A stretch of 64,000 nt of DNA from Lysobacter enzymogenes (GCF_900106525.1 NZ_FNOG01000009.1:280475-344474); one strand, 5' to 3'. Numbered from the stretch's first letter, positions 1-9,020 are shown. Notes: generated by a model not told the origin, from the letters alone. Program-made: numbers and translations.

Positions 1-180
1 GCCGCTGTCATTGCCGCGGGCCGATTGCGGCCACGGCGGCCGCGCGGATCCTGCGGCCGGTTCTTGCGCCGGCAGGCAGCCGCAACGGCCTTTTCGATGC
101 CTTCCGTACGCGCTGCCACGCGCGGCGCCGCGGCGCCCGCCGCAGCCCGCGTTCGCGCGAAGCCGTCACGCGCGCGAGCC

Positions 181-1527
181 TCAGCCCAGCGCGCGCGCCC
201 CGCGGGTCGGATTGGCCTGTTCCGGCGCCTGTTCGGCCGTCGGTGCGGCCGGCGTCGGTGCGCGCGCGGCTTCGAGGCGATTGGCCTCGTCCCTGGCGCC
301 GGCGACCATCGCCTGCGCCTCCGGGTGATTGCGCGCCGCGGCCATCGCGCCGGGTTGGCGCGCCATCAGGCCGTCGAGCAGCGCGTTGGTATCGCTGACG
401 CTGGCGGTGCGCGGCAACGCCGCGTCGGAGCCGGGCGTAGGCTGCAGCGCGCTGTGGCCGGGCAGGCCACGCAGCGACGGCGGCTCGCTCAGGCCGCCGC
501 GCGGCTCCGGCAGCGAACGGCGGCCGCCGCCGAAGATCGCTTCGATCGGAACGGTCAGCGTGGCGCGCCCGCCGACGCCGCCGGTGCGGGTGTCGTAATT
601 GCCTTCCACGCCGAGGCGCACACCGTTGTTCGGATCGGTGTAGCCCGCGCCCGCGCGCAGATTGGCGCCCAGGCGCTGCTGCGCGTCGCGGCCGTAGTCG
701 GCGCCGGCCGTGAGGTTCCAGTTGTTGCGCTGCAGCTCCAGGTTCGCGCCGAGGTTCCAGACCTGGCCGCCGGGCTGGATCGTGCCCTGCGCGCCCAGGC
801 GCAGGCCGCTGCCGGGCTCCCCGAACGGGCCGGAAAACGAAGCGGTGCCGCCGACGCCTTGTGGGTTGAAGATCACCGCGCCGTTGGCGCGGATGCCGTC
901 CGCGCCGCCGTTGTAGCCCGCGCCCACGCGCCCTTCGCCGGTGCCCAGGTTGTAGCTGCCGGTGCCGGTGATGGTGCGGTCGCCCTGCAGGCGCAGGTTC
1001 GCGTCGAGGCCGAACTGGCCGCCGGCCGGGGCGATGCTGCCGGTACCGGTGACCTGCAGGTTGTCCGCGTCCAGGCGCAGGAAGCCGGCCTGGGTGCGGG
1101 TCTGCGGATTGAGCGCGTAGCCCAGGGCCAGGCCGTTGCTGTCGTTGTGCTGGCGCAGGCCGAAGGCGAACGCGCCGGTGGCCTGGTCGCCGGCGAAGCC
1201 GAGCGAGGTGCCGCCGACCGCGGTGCCGATGAACAGGCGCTGCTCGGCCACGCCGGGCGTGGACAGGCTGCCGCCGAGCCGCAGCCCGGCGCCGTCCGGG
1301 CCGGTGAAGCTCTGGCGCTCGTTATAGGACTGGAACGGGCGGTTGGCGTCCCAGACGATGCCGGTGGACGTGCCGCCGGGGCCGGGTGCGATCGGGCGCG
1401 CGCCCGAGACGGTGCCGAGCACCGGGCCGACGGTGGCGTCGACCGGGTCGGCGTCGGGCGCGGTCCGGTTGGCCGGCGGAGGCGCGGGCGGCGGGACGCG
1501 GTTGGGATCGCGGTTCGGATCACCCAT
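181..1527 (-). CDS. Gly-rich beta-repeat protein of unknown function
   Basis: A 448-residue protein I do not recognise. It starts with a Pro/Asp-rich segment (MGDPNRDPNRVPPP) and has no signal peptide. From about residue 70 to 340 it consists of alternating short strands with Gly-x-Gly turns and hydrophobic/polar alternation (for example GLRLGAQGTI and LGANLELQRN), like an outer-membrane barrel or beta-solenoid. The C-terminal 100 residues turn Ala/Pro/Glu-rich and probably helical. It is transcribed alone. Barrel-like repeats without an export signal could mean a cytoplasmic beta-solenoid or an effector of a signal-less secretion system. The start is the only ATG giving the full frame, and AAGGAGTGG lies just upstream of it. 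Confidence 0.75.
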   Translation of the reverse strand: MGDPNRDPNRVPPPAPPPANRTAPDADPVDATVGPVLGTVSGARPIAPGPGGTSTGIVWDANRPFQSYNERQSFTGPDGAGLRLGGSLSTPGVAEQRLFIGTAVGGTSLGFAGDQATGAFAFGLRQHNDSNGLALGYALNPQTRTQAGFLRLDADNLQVTGTGSIAPAGGQFGLDANLRLQGDRTITGTGSYNLGTGEGRVGAGYNGGADGIRANGAVIFNPQGVGGTASFSGPFGEPGSGLRLGAQGTIQPGGQVWNLGANLELQRNNWNLTAGADYGRDAQQRLGANLRAGAGYTDPNNGVRLGVEGNYDTRTGGVGGRATLTVPIEAIFGGGRRSLPEPRGGLSEPPSLRGLPGHSALQPTPGSDAALPRTASVSDTNALLDGLMARQPGAMAAARNHPEAQAMVAGARDEANRLEAARAPTPAAPTAEQAPEQANPTRGARALG

Positions 1528-1645
1528 GACACCACTCCTTAGCGTTCAGGCGAAGGCCGATTCTGGCACCGCCGCGCATGCGGAATGTAAAGATTCCGCA
1601 GCCGGGCGCTCGGCGCCCGGCTGCGGCCGCGATCTGCGGCCGGCC

Positions 1646-1924
1646 TCAGTTCTGCTCGCCGCCGCCCGGCGGCGCGATCACGAAGCAACGGCCGCGATCG
1701 ACCGTATAGCGCCCGTTCCACACGCCCCAGCCCGCGGGCTGCGGGTCGGCGCAGCCGCGGCTGATCAGTTGCATGCCGATCACCTCGCCGGCGGCGTCGG
1801 TGTAGGTGCGGATTTCCACGTACGGGCCGCCCGGCCCGGTCTGCGAGAACGCCGCGCCGGCCACTGCCAGCGAACACAGCGCCGCGACCGCGGCGAGCCT
1901 TGCCCTGCTACCCAACTTGCGCAT
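1646..1924 (-). CDS. small exported hypothetical protein
   Basis: A 92-residue protein with a clear Sec signal peptide: positive MRKLGSR start, hydrophobic stretch to about residue 27, and likely cleavage after AGAAFSQ. The mature part is about 65 residues. It carries two cysteines (SRGCADP and DRGRCFV) that could form one disulfide, and ends in an acidic/Gly tail. It resembles the short DUF6289-like exported proteins common in Xanthomonadaceae, but I cannot assign a function. AGGGAGAAGGAC upstream of the ATG is a good ribosome binding site. Confidence 0.7.
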   Translation of the reverse strand: MRKLGSRARLAAVAALCSLAVAGAAFSQTGPGGPYVEIRTYTDAAGEVIGMQLISRGCADPQPAGWGVWNGRYTVDRGRCFVIAPPGGGEQN

Positions 1925-2050
1925 GTCCTTCTCCCTGGAGGCGGCGCGCGCCGGGATGGCGCGCGGCCGCTGCGCTCCGCTCTAACCCCGGCGCGGGGCG
2001 CTGTCGAGGCGCGGGTTCGCGGACAGTGACGCGCTGCCGCTTACGGCCGC

Positions 2051-2416
2051 TCAGGGCCCCTTCGCCAGCCCGGCCGCCGGCGCCGGCGCGCGCCGCGGCG
2101 CGGCCACGCGCAGGCCGCGGTGGCGGCATACGTCGATGTCGGCGTACTCCAGCACGCGGCCGTCGGCGAGCGAGAAGCGCAGGTCGTAGCGGCAATCCGG
2201 GCCGGCCAGCTGGATCGTGGTCGCCGCGCCGCCGCCGGGCAGCGACGCCCCGATCGGCTTGTCGACGAACGCGGCCGCACCGGCCGGGGACGCGGCGACC
2301 GCGACGATGCTGTCGCCACCGCGGTTGCTCAGTTCGAAATAGCGCGCCTGGGCCTGCGCGGTGGAGGCGGCGGCCAACGCGGCGACAGCGAGGGCGGCGG
2401 TGCGGATCGCGGGCAT
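2051..2416 (-). CDS. small periplasmic hypothetical protein
   Basis: The chosen start is the ATG of MPAIRTAALA, giving 121 residues; an in-frame ATG 63 bases upstream would put 21 Arg-rich residues before the signal peptide and is unlikely. The signal peptide ends near AAASTAQAQA. The mature domain is about 95 residues with two cysteines (PDCRYDLRF and IDVCRHRGL). Its lay-out (FELSNRGGDSI, then a Gly-rich loop, then ADGRVLEY) suggests a small beta-sandwich. No known function. It is divergent from the histidine kinase gene, so its upstream region is shared with that promoter. Confidence 0.65.
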   Translation of the reverse strand: MPAIRTAALAVAALAAASTAQAQARYFELSNRGGDSIVAVAASPAGAAAFVDKPIGASLPGGGAATTIQLAGPDCRYDLRFSLADGRVLEYADIDVCRHRGLRVAAPRRAPAPAAGLAKGP

Positions 2417-2512
2417 GACGGTGCTCCGGAGTCGATGTGGGCGGGCCCGACCCGCGCGCGCGGACCGGTTCGCGCACATCCCAGCGCGGCGATGGCGCGC
2501 GCGGCCACGGCT

Positions 2513-2553
2513 GCGGGACGAATCGTCGCCGCGGCGGGACGGATCGTCGCCGC
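2513..2553. promoter_or_regulatory. 21-bp-period direct repeat, possible LytTR operator
   Basis: Two 20-bp copies beginning GCGGGACG and ending ATCGTCGCCGC lie at 2513-2532 and 2534-2553, with one mismatch. The offset is 21 bp, two helical turns. LytTR regulators are known to bind paired direct repeats about 21-22 bp apart on one DNA face. The pair lies 40 bp ahead of a LytS kinase/LytTR regulator operon and in the divergent promoter region of the small exported protein. Autoregulation is an inference. Confidence 0.35.
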
Positions 2554-2592
2554 CGGCGCCTGCGCTTTGCCGCGCGCTTCGCCGCGCTTACG

Positions 2593-3765
2593 ATGCCGGC
2601 GAAGCGATTCCGGGCCGCGCCGATGCAGATCCAGTTGGGCGACACCTCCATCGGCCTGGGCCGCTACCTGACCTTGTGGTCGGTGGTGGCGCTGGCCTTC
2701 GCCGTGCAGCACATGCTCTTCGACGCGGTGGTCGGCCCCGAGGTGTGGTCGCCGTTCGACTACCTGCGCTGGTCGCTGATCCAGTGGTTCACCTGGGCCG
2801 CGCTGGCGCCGTGGGTGTTCCGCTTGTCGGCGCGGCATCCGATCCGCCCGCCGCTGCGCCTGCGCGGGCTCGGCCGGCAGGCGTTGCTGAGCGTGGGCGT
2901 GACCGCGCTGGCGCTGGCGATCGGCTCGGCGGTATCGACCTTGTTCGAACCCAGCGGCTTCGCCCAGCAACTGGTGTATTTCGTCGGCCAGCACGCCGCC
3001 ACCGGCCTGCTGACCTACTGGGCGTTGCTGGCGATCCAGCACTCGCTGCATTTTCGCGCCGAGCAAAGCCGGCGCGAGCTGGAAGCCAGCCGGCTCGCGC
3101 GCGAGCTGGCGCAGTCGCGCCTGCAGGTGCTCAAGACCCAGCTGCAGCCGCACTTCCTGTTCAACACCCTGCACGCCATCGTGACCTTGCTCGACGAGGA
3201 CCAGCGTTCGGCCGAAGACATGCTGCTGCGCCTGAGCGAGCTGCTGCGCGCGTTCCTGGAGGATTACGACGGCCAGGAGATTTCGCTGCGGCGCGAGCTG
3301 GATTTGCTGGAGCTGTACCTGGGCATCCAGCGCAAGCGCTTCCAGGACCGTCTGGACGCGCGCATCTACGCCGATCCCGAAGCGCTGGACTGCGCGGTGC
3401 CGAGCCTGCTGCTGCAGCCGCTGGTCGAGAACGCGATCCGCCACGGCATCGGCCGCCGGGTCGGCGCCGACCGGGTCGAGATCGAATGCCGGCGCGAGGA
3501 CGGCGAGCTGCGCATCGAAGTGCGCAACCACAACAGCGAACTGGTCCCGGGCGAAAGCGCGCAGGGCCACGGCATCGGCCTGTCCAACACCCGCCTGCGC
3601 CTGCGCGAGCTGTACGGCGAGCGGGCGCAACTGCGCCTGGACGCGCTGTGGCCGCAGGGCGTGGCCTGCCGCATCGCGCTGCCGGCGCGCGACATCGACG
3701 AAGAGGTTGAGATCGCCGACGGCGAAGCCGCGCCGCCCGCCGACGCCGGAGCCGCGCGCGCATGA
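2593..3765 (+). CDS. LytS/AlgZ-type sensor histidine kinase
   Basis: A 390-residue membrane kinase. Four hydrophobic segments fill the first 150 residues (for example LTLWSVVALAFAV and LLSVGVTALALAI). A short coiled coil follows, then the His_kinase (PF06580) box LQPHFLFNTLHAI, whose His is the predicted phosphorylation site, and the ATPase N-box LLLQPLVENAIRHGIG with a G-box GHGIGLSNT. There is no extracytoplasmic sensor domain, so the membrane helices probably sense. The stop overlaps the start of the LytTR regulator by 4 bases. The start is uncertain: an in-frame ATG 30 bases downstream (MQIQLGD) is equally plausible. Confidence 0.88.
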   Translation: MPAKRFRAAPMQIQLGDTSIGLGRYLTLWSVVALAFAVQHMLFDAVVGPEVWSPFDYLRWSLIQWFTWAALAPWVFRLSARHPIRPPLRLRGLGRQALLSVGVTALALAIGSAVSTLFEPSGFAQQLVYFVGQHAATGLLTYWALLAIQHSLHFRAEQSRRELEASRLARELAQSRLQVLKTQLQPHFLFNTLHAIVTLLDEDQRSAEDMLLRLSELLRAFLEDYDGQEISLRRELDLLELYLGIQRKRFQDRLDARIYADPEALDCAVPSLLLQPLVENAIRHGIGRRVGADRVEIECRREDGELRIEVRNHNSELVPGESAQGHGIGLSNTRLRLRELYGERAQLRLDALWPQGVACRIALPARDIDEEVEIADGEAAPPADAGAARA

Positions 3766-4529
3766 GTCCGGGCGTGCTGGTGGTCGACGACGAGCCGTTG
3801 GCGCGGCTGGCCATCGTCCGCCTGCTGCGCGAAGACCCGCAGCTGCGCCTGCTCGGCGAATGCGGCGACGGCGCCAGCGCGGTGCGCGCGATCGCGCAGC
3901 TGCGGCCGGACCTGGTGTTCCTCGACATCCAGATGCCGGCGATGACCGGCCTGGACGTGATCGCCGCGGTCGGCGAGGCGCGCATGCCGGCCACGGTGTT
4001 CGTCACCGCCTACGAGCAGTACGCGGTGCGCGCGTTCGAGGCCAATGCGGTCGATTACCTGGTCAAACCGTTCAGCCGCGAGCGTTTCGCCGCCACCGTG
4101 CAGCGCGCCAAGCTGCGCCTGGCCGCACAGGCCGGGCTGGGCAGCCAGATCCTGCAGGCGCTGGACGCGCTGCGGCAGAAGCACGATCACCTGCAACGCA
4201 TTCCGGTGCGCGACGGCGAGGAAGTGGTGCTGATCGCGGTCGAGGACATCGTCTGGATCAAGGCCAACCGCAACACCGTGCAGATCCACGCCGGCGGCCG
4301 CGTGCACGAGCTGCGCGAGACCCTGAGCGCGCTGGCCGCGCGCCTGGACCCGCGCGATTTCGCCCGCGTGCACCGCTCGGCCATCGTCAACGTGCGCCGG
4401 GTGCGCAGCATCCAGCCGTGGTTCAACGGCTACCACGTGGTGACGATGGACGATGGGCAGCGTTTGCGCATGAGCCGGTATCAGCATGAGAGCTTTCTGC
4501 GGCTGGCGACGGTGCGCGGGGACGAGTGA
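3762..4529 (+). CDS. LytTR-family response regulator (AlgR-like)
   Basis: A 255-residue regulator. The receiver domain spans about residues 4-120, with acidic pocket D9/D10, phosphoacceptor D55 in LVFLDIQMP, and K102 in YLVKPF. The C-terminal LytTR DNA-binding domain (about 145-250) contains IVWIKANRNTVQIH and DFARVHRSAIVNVRRV, typical of AlgR/YehT. Translational coupling with the kinase (4-base overlap) makes them a cognate pair. Targets are unknown; the direct repeat at 2513-2553 is a candidate binding site. Confidence 0.93.
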   Translation: MSPGVLVVDDEPLARLAIVRLLREDPQLRLLGECGDGASAVRAIAQLRPDLVFLDIQMPAMTGLDVIAAVGEARMPATVFVTAYEQYAVRAFEANAVDYLVKPFSRERFAATVQRAKLRLAAQAGLGSQILQALDALRQKHDHLQRIPVRDGEEVVLIAVEDIVWIKANRNTVQIHAGGRVHELRETLSALAARLDPRDFARVHRSAIVNVRRVRSIQPWFNGYHVVTMDDGQRLRMSRYQHESFLRLATVRGDE

Positions 4530-4579
4530 GCGGGCGCGGTTGGCGCGGGCGTTGGCGCGGGGCGCGGTAGGTGGGGTGG

Positions 4580-4609
4580 CGCGGTCGCGGCTTGCGCCGC
4601 TCCTACAGG
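4580..4609 (-). repeat. single GTAG-type REP half-site
   Basis: One arm of the hairpin family seen complete at 12.8, 43.5, 52.7 and 53.2 kb: GCGGTCGCGGCTTGCGCCGC followed by TCCTACAGG. The partner arm is missing here, so this is a solitary REP. It lies 51 bases after the response regulator stop. Confidence 0.75.
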
Positions 4610-4772
4610 GGGCCAGGTAAGGGCGTCGCGTGCGAACGCTCGTTCGCTGTGGCGGTGAGCGGGAGTGAGCGAGCGCTTCGATGCGCAGCGCGCCACGCTT
4701 CGCGCTTGACCGGCGTCGACGACGCGTCCGCGCTCAGGCGCTATCGTCGTGGCGACACGGACGAGGGCGCGC

Positions 4773-4901
4773 ATGAACGAACGCAGGTTCACCTGGATCG
4801 CCGTCTTCGCGACCTGTCTGCTGTCCGCGCTGGCGATGGTCGCCGCCTATCTCGGCATCGGCTGGTTCCACGATCTGATGTTCGGCTTCGACCGCGGCTG
4901 A
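4773..4901 (+). CDS. 42-residue single-pass membrane peptide
   Basis: A short frame reads MNERRFTWIAVFATCLLSAL and continues AMVAAYLGIGWFHDLMFGFDRG. It has a positive N-terminus, one 22-24-residue hydrophobic helix, and an amphipathic aromatic tail. ACGAGGGCGCGC upstream gives a weak Shine-Dalgarno. Such peptides often act as regulatory subunits of membrane complexes, but nothing shows a partner. Its stop sits 9 bases from the 3' end of the convergent glycosyltransferase gene. Coding status rests on composition and topology. Confidence 0.5.
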   Translation: MNERRFTWIAVFATCLLSALAMVAAYLGIGWFHDLMFGFDRG

Positions 4902-4910
4902 GCCGCGCGC

Positions 4911-6476
4911 TCACTCGCGGGTCGGCGACGGCGCGGCGGGCGGCGCGCGTTCGACCCGGAAGATCACCCGGCCGCGATAAGGCGCGCCCAGCGCCTGCGC
5001 ACGATAGCCGTAGCCGGCGATCTGCCGGCGCAGCGGCGGCCACAGCGCCTGCTTGGCCACGAACACCGAGCCGGGCGCGTCGCCGGCGTGTTCGAGTTCG
5101 CGCCGCAGCGGTTCGTCGTATTCGGGATTGAAGCGCGGTTGCTCGCGCGGCTGGCGCGAGAGCTTCTCCACCTCCGCGCCCAGATGCAGGCGCAGGCCGT
5201 AGCGAGCCATGTCTTCGACGAACAACACTTCCTCGACCGGCGCCGCGCTGCGCGCGCGGATCGCCTGCGCCCATTCGCTGGCGTCCTTGTGGGTGTCCCA
5301 CTGCGCCGCGGCGTAGCGCAGGCCGAGCAGCAGCAAGGCCCACAGCAGCAGCCAGCGCAGGTCCGGTACGCCGCGGCCGCGGGCGTGGCGGGTCGCCGCC
5401 ATCGCCACCGCCAGCGGCAGGAAGGTGGGCAGCAGGTACAAGGGCAGGCGCGACTGGGCCAGGCAGAACACCAGCAGCGGCAGCGCGATCCATAACGCCA
5501 GGAACAGCGCTCCCGCCTCGCCGACGCGCGCCTGGCGTGCGCGCCAAGCCAGCGCGCGAGCCGGCAGCGCGCGCGCCCAGCGCAGCAGTTCGCCGGTCCA
5601 CGGCAGCGTGCCCAACAGCAAGGTCGGCAGGTAGATCTTGAGCCAGCCGTACCATTCGGGATGACGGCCGAAGCGGTCGCTGGCGACGCGGTCGACCACT
5701 TCGGCGCCGAGGAAATACTCCATCAGGCCTTCGTGGCGCAGCCCCATCGTCAGATACCACGGCAGCGCCAGCGCCGCGAACAGCGCCGCGCCCAACGCAT
5801 GCCAGCGCCACGCGCCGCCCGGCCCCGGCGCCAGCGCGCCGAGCGCGGCCACCGCCAGCAGCGGCAACAGCGCCGGCGGCCCCTTGATCATGAATCCGAG
5901 CGCGAACGCGGCCCACATCGCCGGCAGCCACGCGCCGCGCGCGGCCGCGCTGGCGCCCGCATCGGCGAAGCGATAGCGCACGAACGCGTACATCGCCAAC
6001 GCCTGCGCCGCGGCCAGCGGATAGTCGGCGGTGATCAGTTGCGCCGCGCCGGCCGGCAGCAAGCAGGTGGCGTAGATCAGCGCCGCGAGCCGGCCGCTGC
6101 CGGGCGCCAGCCGCCGCGCGCAGCCCGCGGCCAACAACACGCAGGCCAGATACGACAAGGCGATCGGCAGGCGCGCGGCCCAGGCGGTTTCGCCGAACGC
6201 CGACACGCTGGCGGCGATCAGCCAGTACGCGCCGGGCGGCTTGGTCCAGTGCCCGGTCTCGAGATTGCGCATCGGCGTGAGCCACTCGCCGCGGTCGAGC
6301 ATGGTCAGGGCGATGTTGGTATAGCGGCCTTCGTCCGGGTCCCAGATGCCGCGCGCGTCGAGAAAACCGAACGCCAGGACCAGGCAGACGGCGGCGAGCA
6401 GCCAGCGCGGCAGCAACGGCGCGCGGCGCGTGTCGGCCGTCGATGCATCGGCCGGCGGCGAAAACGTTTCGTTCAT
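4911..6476 (-). CDS. ArnT-like GT39/PMT family glycosyltransferase
   Basis: A 521-residue polytopic protein starting MNETFSPPADAS; the frame runs open further upstream, but that part is Arg-rich and not protein-like. After the first helix comes DPDEGRYTNIALTMLDRGEW, the catalytic acidic loop of GT-C enzymes (ArnT, PMT_2), then TGHWTKPPGAYWL and about ten more hydrophobic helices. The last 130 residues form a soluble periplasmic-type domain. ArnT-like enzymes move a sugar from undecaprenyl phosphate to lipid A or protein at the periplasmic face. Donor and acceptor are unknown here, as no aminoarabinose genes are adjacent. Confidence 0.87.
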   Translation of the reverse strand: MNETFSPPADASTADTRRAPLLPRWLLAAVCLVLAFGFLDARGIWDPDEGRYTNIALTMLDRGEWLTPMRNLETGHWTKPPGAYWLIAASVSAFGETAWAARLPIALSYLACVLLAAGCARRLAPGSGRLAALIYATCLLPAGAAQLITADYPLAAAQALAMYAFVRYRFADAGASAAARGAWLPAMWAAFALGFMIKGPPALLPLLAVAALGALAPGPGGAWRWHALGAALFAALALPWYLTMGLRHEGLMEYFLGAEVVDRVASDRFGRHPEWYGWLKIYLPTLLLGTLPWTGELLRWARALPARALAWRARQARVGEAGALFLALWIALPLLVFCLAQSRLPLYLLPTFLPLAVAMAATRHARGRGVPDLRWLLLWALLLLGLRYAAAQWDTHKDASEWAQAIRARSAAPVEEVLFVEDMARYGLRLHLGAEVEKLSRQPREQPRFNPEYDEPLRRELEHAGDAPGSVFVAKQALWPPLRRQIAGYGYRAQALGAPYRGRVIFRVERAPPAAPSPTRE

Positions 6477-6714
6477 GAATCCGAACCGGAACGGCGGGGG
6501 AGCGCGCCGCCGCGGCGGGCGGCGGCGCGTGCGGCCCAGGGTGGCGGCGGCGAGGTCGGGGCACGGTCGCAATGCGATGGCAGCGCGATGACGAGGCGCG
6601 CGCCCGGCCCCGCCCACCGCGGCTGAACGCCGCGTCCGCCGCTGGCGCCCGGCGAAAGGGCTGCGAAAGGAAAGCCCCCTAGGCTGCGGCCAACGACTAT
6701 CCGCAGGACCGCGC

Positions 6715-7431
6715 ATGAGCCTGGGCTGGAACATCCTTTGCGATTTCGACGGCACCATCGCGTTGCAGGACGTGACCGATGCCGTATTGGTGCGTTACGC
6801 CCGGCCCGGCTGGGAGCTGATCGAGGCGGCGTGGAAGGCCGGCCGCATCACCTCGCGCGAGTGCATGGGCCAGCAGGTCGCCCTGCTCGACGCCGGCCGC
6901 GACGAGCTCGACGCCTTGCTCGACGGCATCCGCATCGATCCCGCATTCCCCGAATTCGTGCGCGCCGCGCACGCCGCCGGCTGCCGCCTGACCGTGGTCA
7001 GCGACGGCCTGGACTACGCGATCGAACGCATCCTCGCCCGCCACGGCCTGGGCCCGTTGCCGGTGATCGCCAACCGCCTGGTCGCCGACGGCGAACGCGG
7101 CTGGCGCCTGGATTTCCCGCATTCGCGTCAGGACTGCCGGGTCGGCAGCGGCACCTGCAAATGCGCGGTCGCCGCGGCCGCGCCGCCGCGCCTGCGCAAC
7201 CTGCTGATCGGCGACGGCCAGTCGGATTTCTGCGTCGCCGCGCGCGCCGATTACGTCTTCGCCAAAGCCAAGTTGATCGAACACTGCCGCCAGCAGCGCA
7301 TCGCCCATGCGCCGATCGGCGGCTTCCTGGAAGCCTTGGCGCTGCTGCCGAGCCTGCTCGACGGGCTGCTCGATACGCCGCGCGAAACCGTCTCCGTCCT
7401 CCCCCTCCCCTCCCGGGCTAGCACTCCATGA
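6715..7431 (+). CDS. MtnX-like HAD-IB phosphatase
   Basis: A 238-residue HAD hydrolase. Motif I is DFDGT (D10 and D12), motif II VVSDGLDYAI, and the motif IV region is LLIGDGQSDFCVA. Length and layout match MtnX/PSP-like small-molecule phosphatases (family name 2,3-diketo-5-methylthio-1-phosphopentane phosphatase). A run of cysteines (DCRVGSGTCKCAV) is unusual and could bind metal. The stop overlaps the aminotransferase start by 4 bases, so both probably act in one pathway, the phosphatase perhaps making a phosphate-free precursor for transamination or the reverse. The true substrate cannot be read from sequence. Confidence 0.85.
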   Translation: MSLGWNILCDFDGTIALQDVTDAVLVRYARPGWELIEAAWKAGRITSRECMGQQVALLDAGRDELDALLDGIRIDPAFPEFVRAAHAAGCRLTVVSDGLDYAIERILARHGLGPLPVIANRLVADGERGWRLDFPHSRQDCRVGSGTCKCAVAAAAPPRLRNLLIGDGQSDFCVAARADYVFAKAKLIEHCRQQRIAHAPIGGFLEALALLPSLLDGLLDTPRETVSVLPLPSRASTP

Positions 7432-8885
7432 CCCACTCCGCTCTGCTCGCCGACGACGCGGCTTTCCGCGACGCCGCCGCCCAAACCACCGACCTGTCCG
7501 ACGCCGCCGCGCCGGGTTCCGACGCCGCGCTGCTCGCCGACGAAGAGACCTGGTGCTCCTTCGGCGACACCGTGCACTACAGCGATCCGCCGAAGATCTT
7601 CACCGGCGCCGACGGCAGCTATCTGTACGACTCGGCCGGCACCGAATTCCTCGATCTGCAGATGTGGTATTCGGCGGTCAACTTCGGTTACCGCAACCCG
7701 CGCCTGAACGAAGTGCTCAAGCGCCAGATCGACACCCTGCCGCAGGTCGCCAGCCAGTACCTGCATCCGACCAAGATCGAGCTGGCCAAGACCATCGCGG
7801 TCGACGCGCAGAACAAGTGGGGCCGCAAGGGCCGCGTCCACTTCAACGTCGGCGGCGCGCAGTCGGTGGAGGATTCGCTCAAGCTGGTGCGCAACGCCAG
7901 CGGCGGCAAGAGCCTGATGTTCGCCTTCGAAGGCGGCTACCACGGCCGCACCCTGGGCGCCTCGGCGATCACGTCCTCGTATCGCTATCGCCGCCGCTAC
8001 GGCCATTTCGACCGCGCCCAGTTCATCGAATTCCCGTACCACTTCCGCGGCCCCAAGGGCATGAGCAAGGAAGAGTACGGCGAGCACTGCGTGGCCAAGT
8101 TCGAGCGCCTGTTCGAGACCGAATACAACGGCGTGTGGGATCCCAAGGTCGGCCAGTGCGAGTACGCCGCGTTCTATGTCGAGCCGATCCAGGGCACCGG
8201 CGGCTACGTGATTCCGCCGCCGAACTTCTTCACCGGCCTCAAGCGCGTGCTGGACAAGTACGGCATCTTGCTGGTGGTCGACGAAATCCAGATGGGCTTC
8301 TTCCGCACCGGCAAGCTGTGGGCGATCGAGCATTTCGGCGTGCAGCCCGACGTGCTGGTGTTCGGCAAGGCGCTGACCAACGGGCTCAACCCGCTCGCCG
8401 GCATCTGGGCGCGCGAGGAACTGATCAACCCGACCGTGTTCCCGCCGGGCTCGACCCATTCGACCTTCGCCTCCAACCCGCTCGGCACCGCGGTGGGCCT
8501 GGAGACGATGAAGATGCTGGCCGAAGGCGATTACGAGAACCGGGTGATGCGCGCCGGCGCGCACTTCCTGGCCGGGCTGAAGGATCTGCAGACGCGCCAT
8601 CCGGAAATCGGCGACGTCGACGGCCTGGGCCTGGCGCTGCGCGCGGAGATCTGCGAAGCCGACGGCTTCACCCCGAACAAGAAGCTGCTCGACCGCATGT
8701 GCGACATCGGCCTGGCCGGCGAACTGGAGCACAACGGCAAGAAGATGGGCCTGGTGCTGGACGTCGGCGGCTATTACAAGAACGTGATCACCCTGGCGCC
8801 GTCGCTGCATATCTCCGGCGCCGAGATCGACCAGGCGCTGGCGCTGCTGGACCAGTTGCTGACGCGCGCCAAGCGCTCGCTGTAA
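7428..8885 (+). CDS. class-III PLP aminotransferase
   Basis: A 485-residue fold-type I omega-aminotransferase. It shows the phosphate-binding loop near FNVGGAQSVEDSLKL, FEGGYHGRTLGAS, the metal-less Asp pair VVDEIQMGF (D285/E286) and the Schiff-base lysine K314 in FGKALTNGLNPLAG. The first 45 residues are an extra Ala/Asp-rich leader. Members transaminate terminal amines (ornithine, diaminobutyrate, GABA, lysine) or amino-ketones. Translational coupling to the HAD phosphatase and proximity to a ketosynthase/ACP pair suggest it makes or uses an amine building block of the local pathway. Confidence 0.88.
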   Translation: MTHSALLADDAAFRDAAAQTTDLSDAAAPGSDAALLADEETWCSFGDTVHYSDPPKIFTGADGSYLYDSAGTEFLDLQMWYSAVNFGYRNPRLNEVLKRQIDTLPQVASQYLHPTKIELAKTIAVDAQNKWGRKGRVHFNVGGAQSVEDSLKLVRNASGGKSLMFAFEGGYHGRTLGASAITSSYRYRRRYGHFDRAQFIEFPYHFRGPKGMSKEEYGEHCVAKFERLFETEYNGVWDPKVGQCEYAAFYVEPIQGTGGYVIPPPNFFTGLKRVLDKYGILLVVDEIQMGFFRTGKLWAIEHFGVQPDVLVFGKALTNGLNPLAGIWAREELINPTVFPPGSTHSTFASNPLGTAVGLETMKMLAEGDYENRVMRAGAHFLAGLKDLQTRHPEIGDVDGLGLALRAEICEADGFTPNKKLLDRMCDIGLAGELEHNGKKMGLVLDVGGYYKNVITLAPSLHISGAEIDQALALLDQLLTRAKRSL

Positions 8886-9020
8886 CCGCTCGCGATGGCC
8901 GCGGCGACCGTGTTTCCTCGTTTACCGGTCGCCGCGGCGGTTGCGTCGCGGCGTAGGGGCGCGCGGTCCTCACCATCGCTCGCTGCGCTCGCATTTCCCT
9001 CTCCCGCGTTGCGGGGTGAG

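Noticed and set aside
25..1542. Long plus-strand frame opposite the beta-repeat gene
   Set aside because: Ala/Arg-rich shadow of the opposite strand with no domain.
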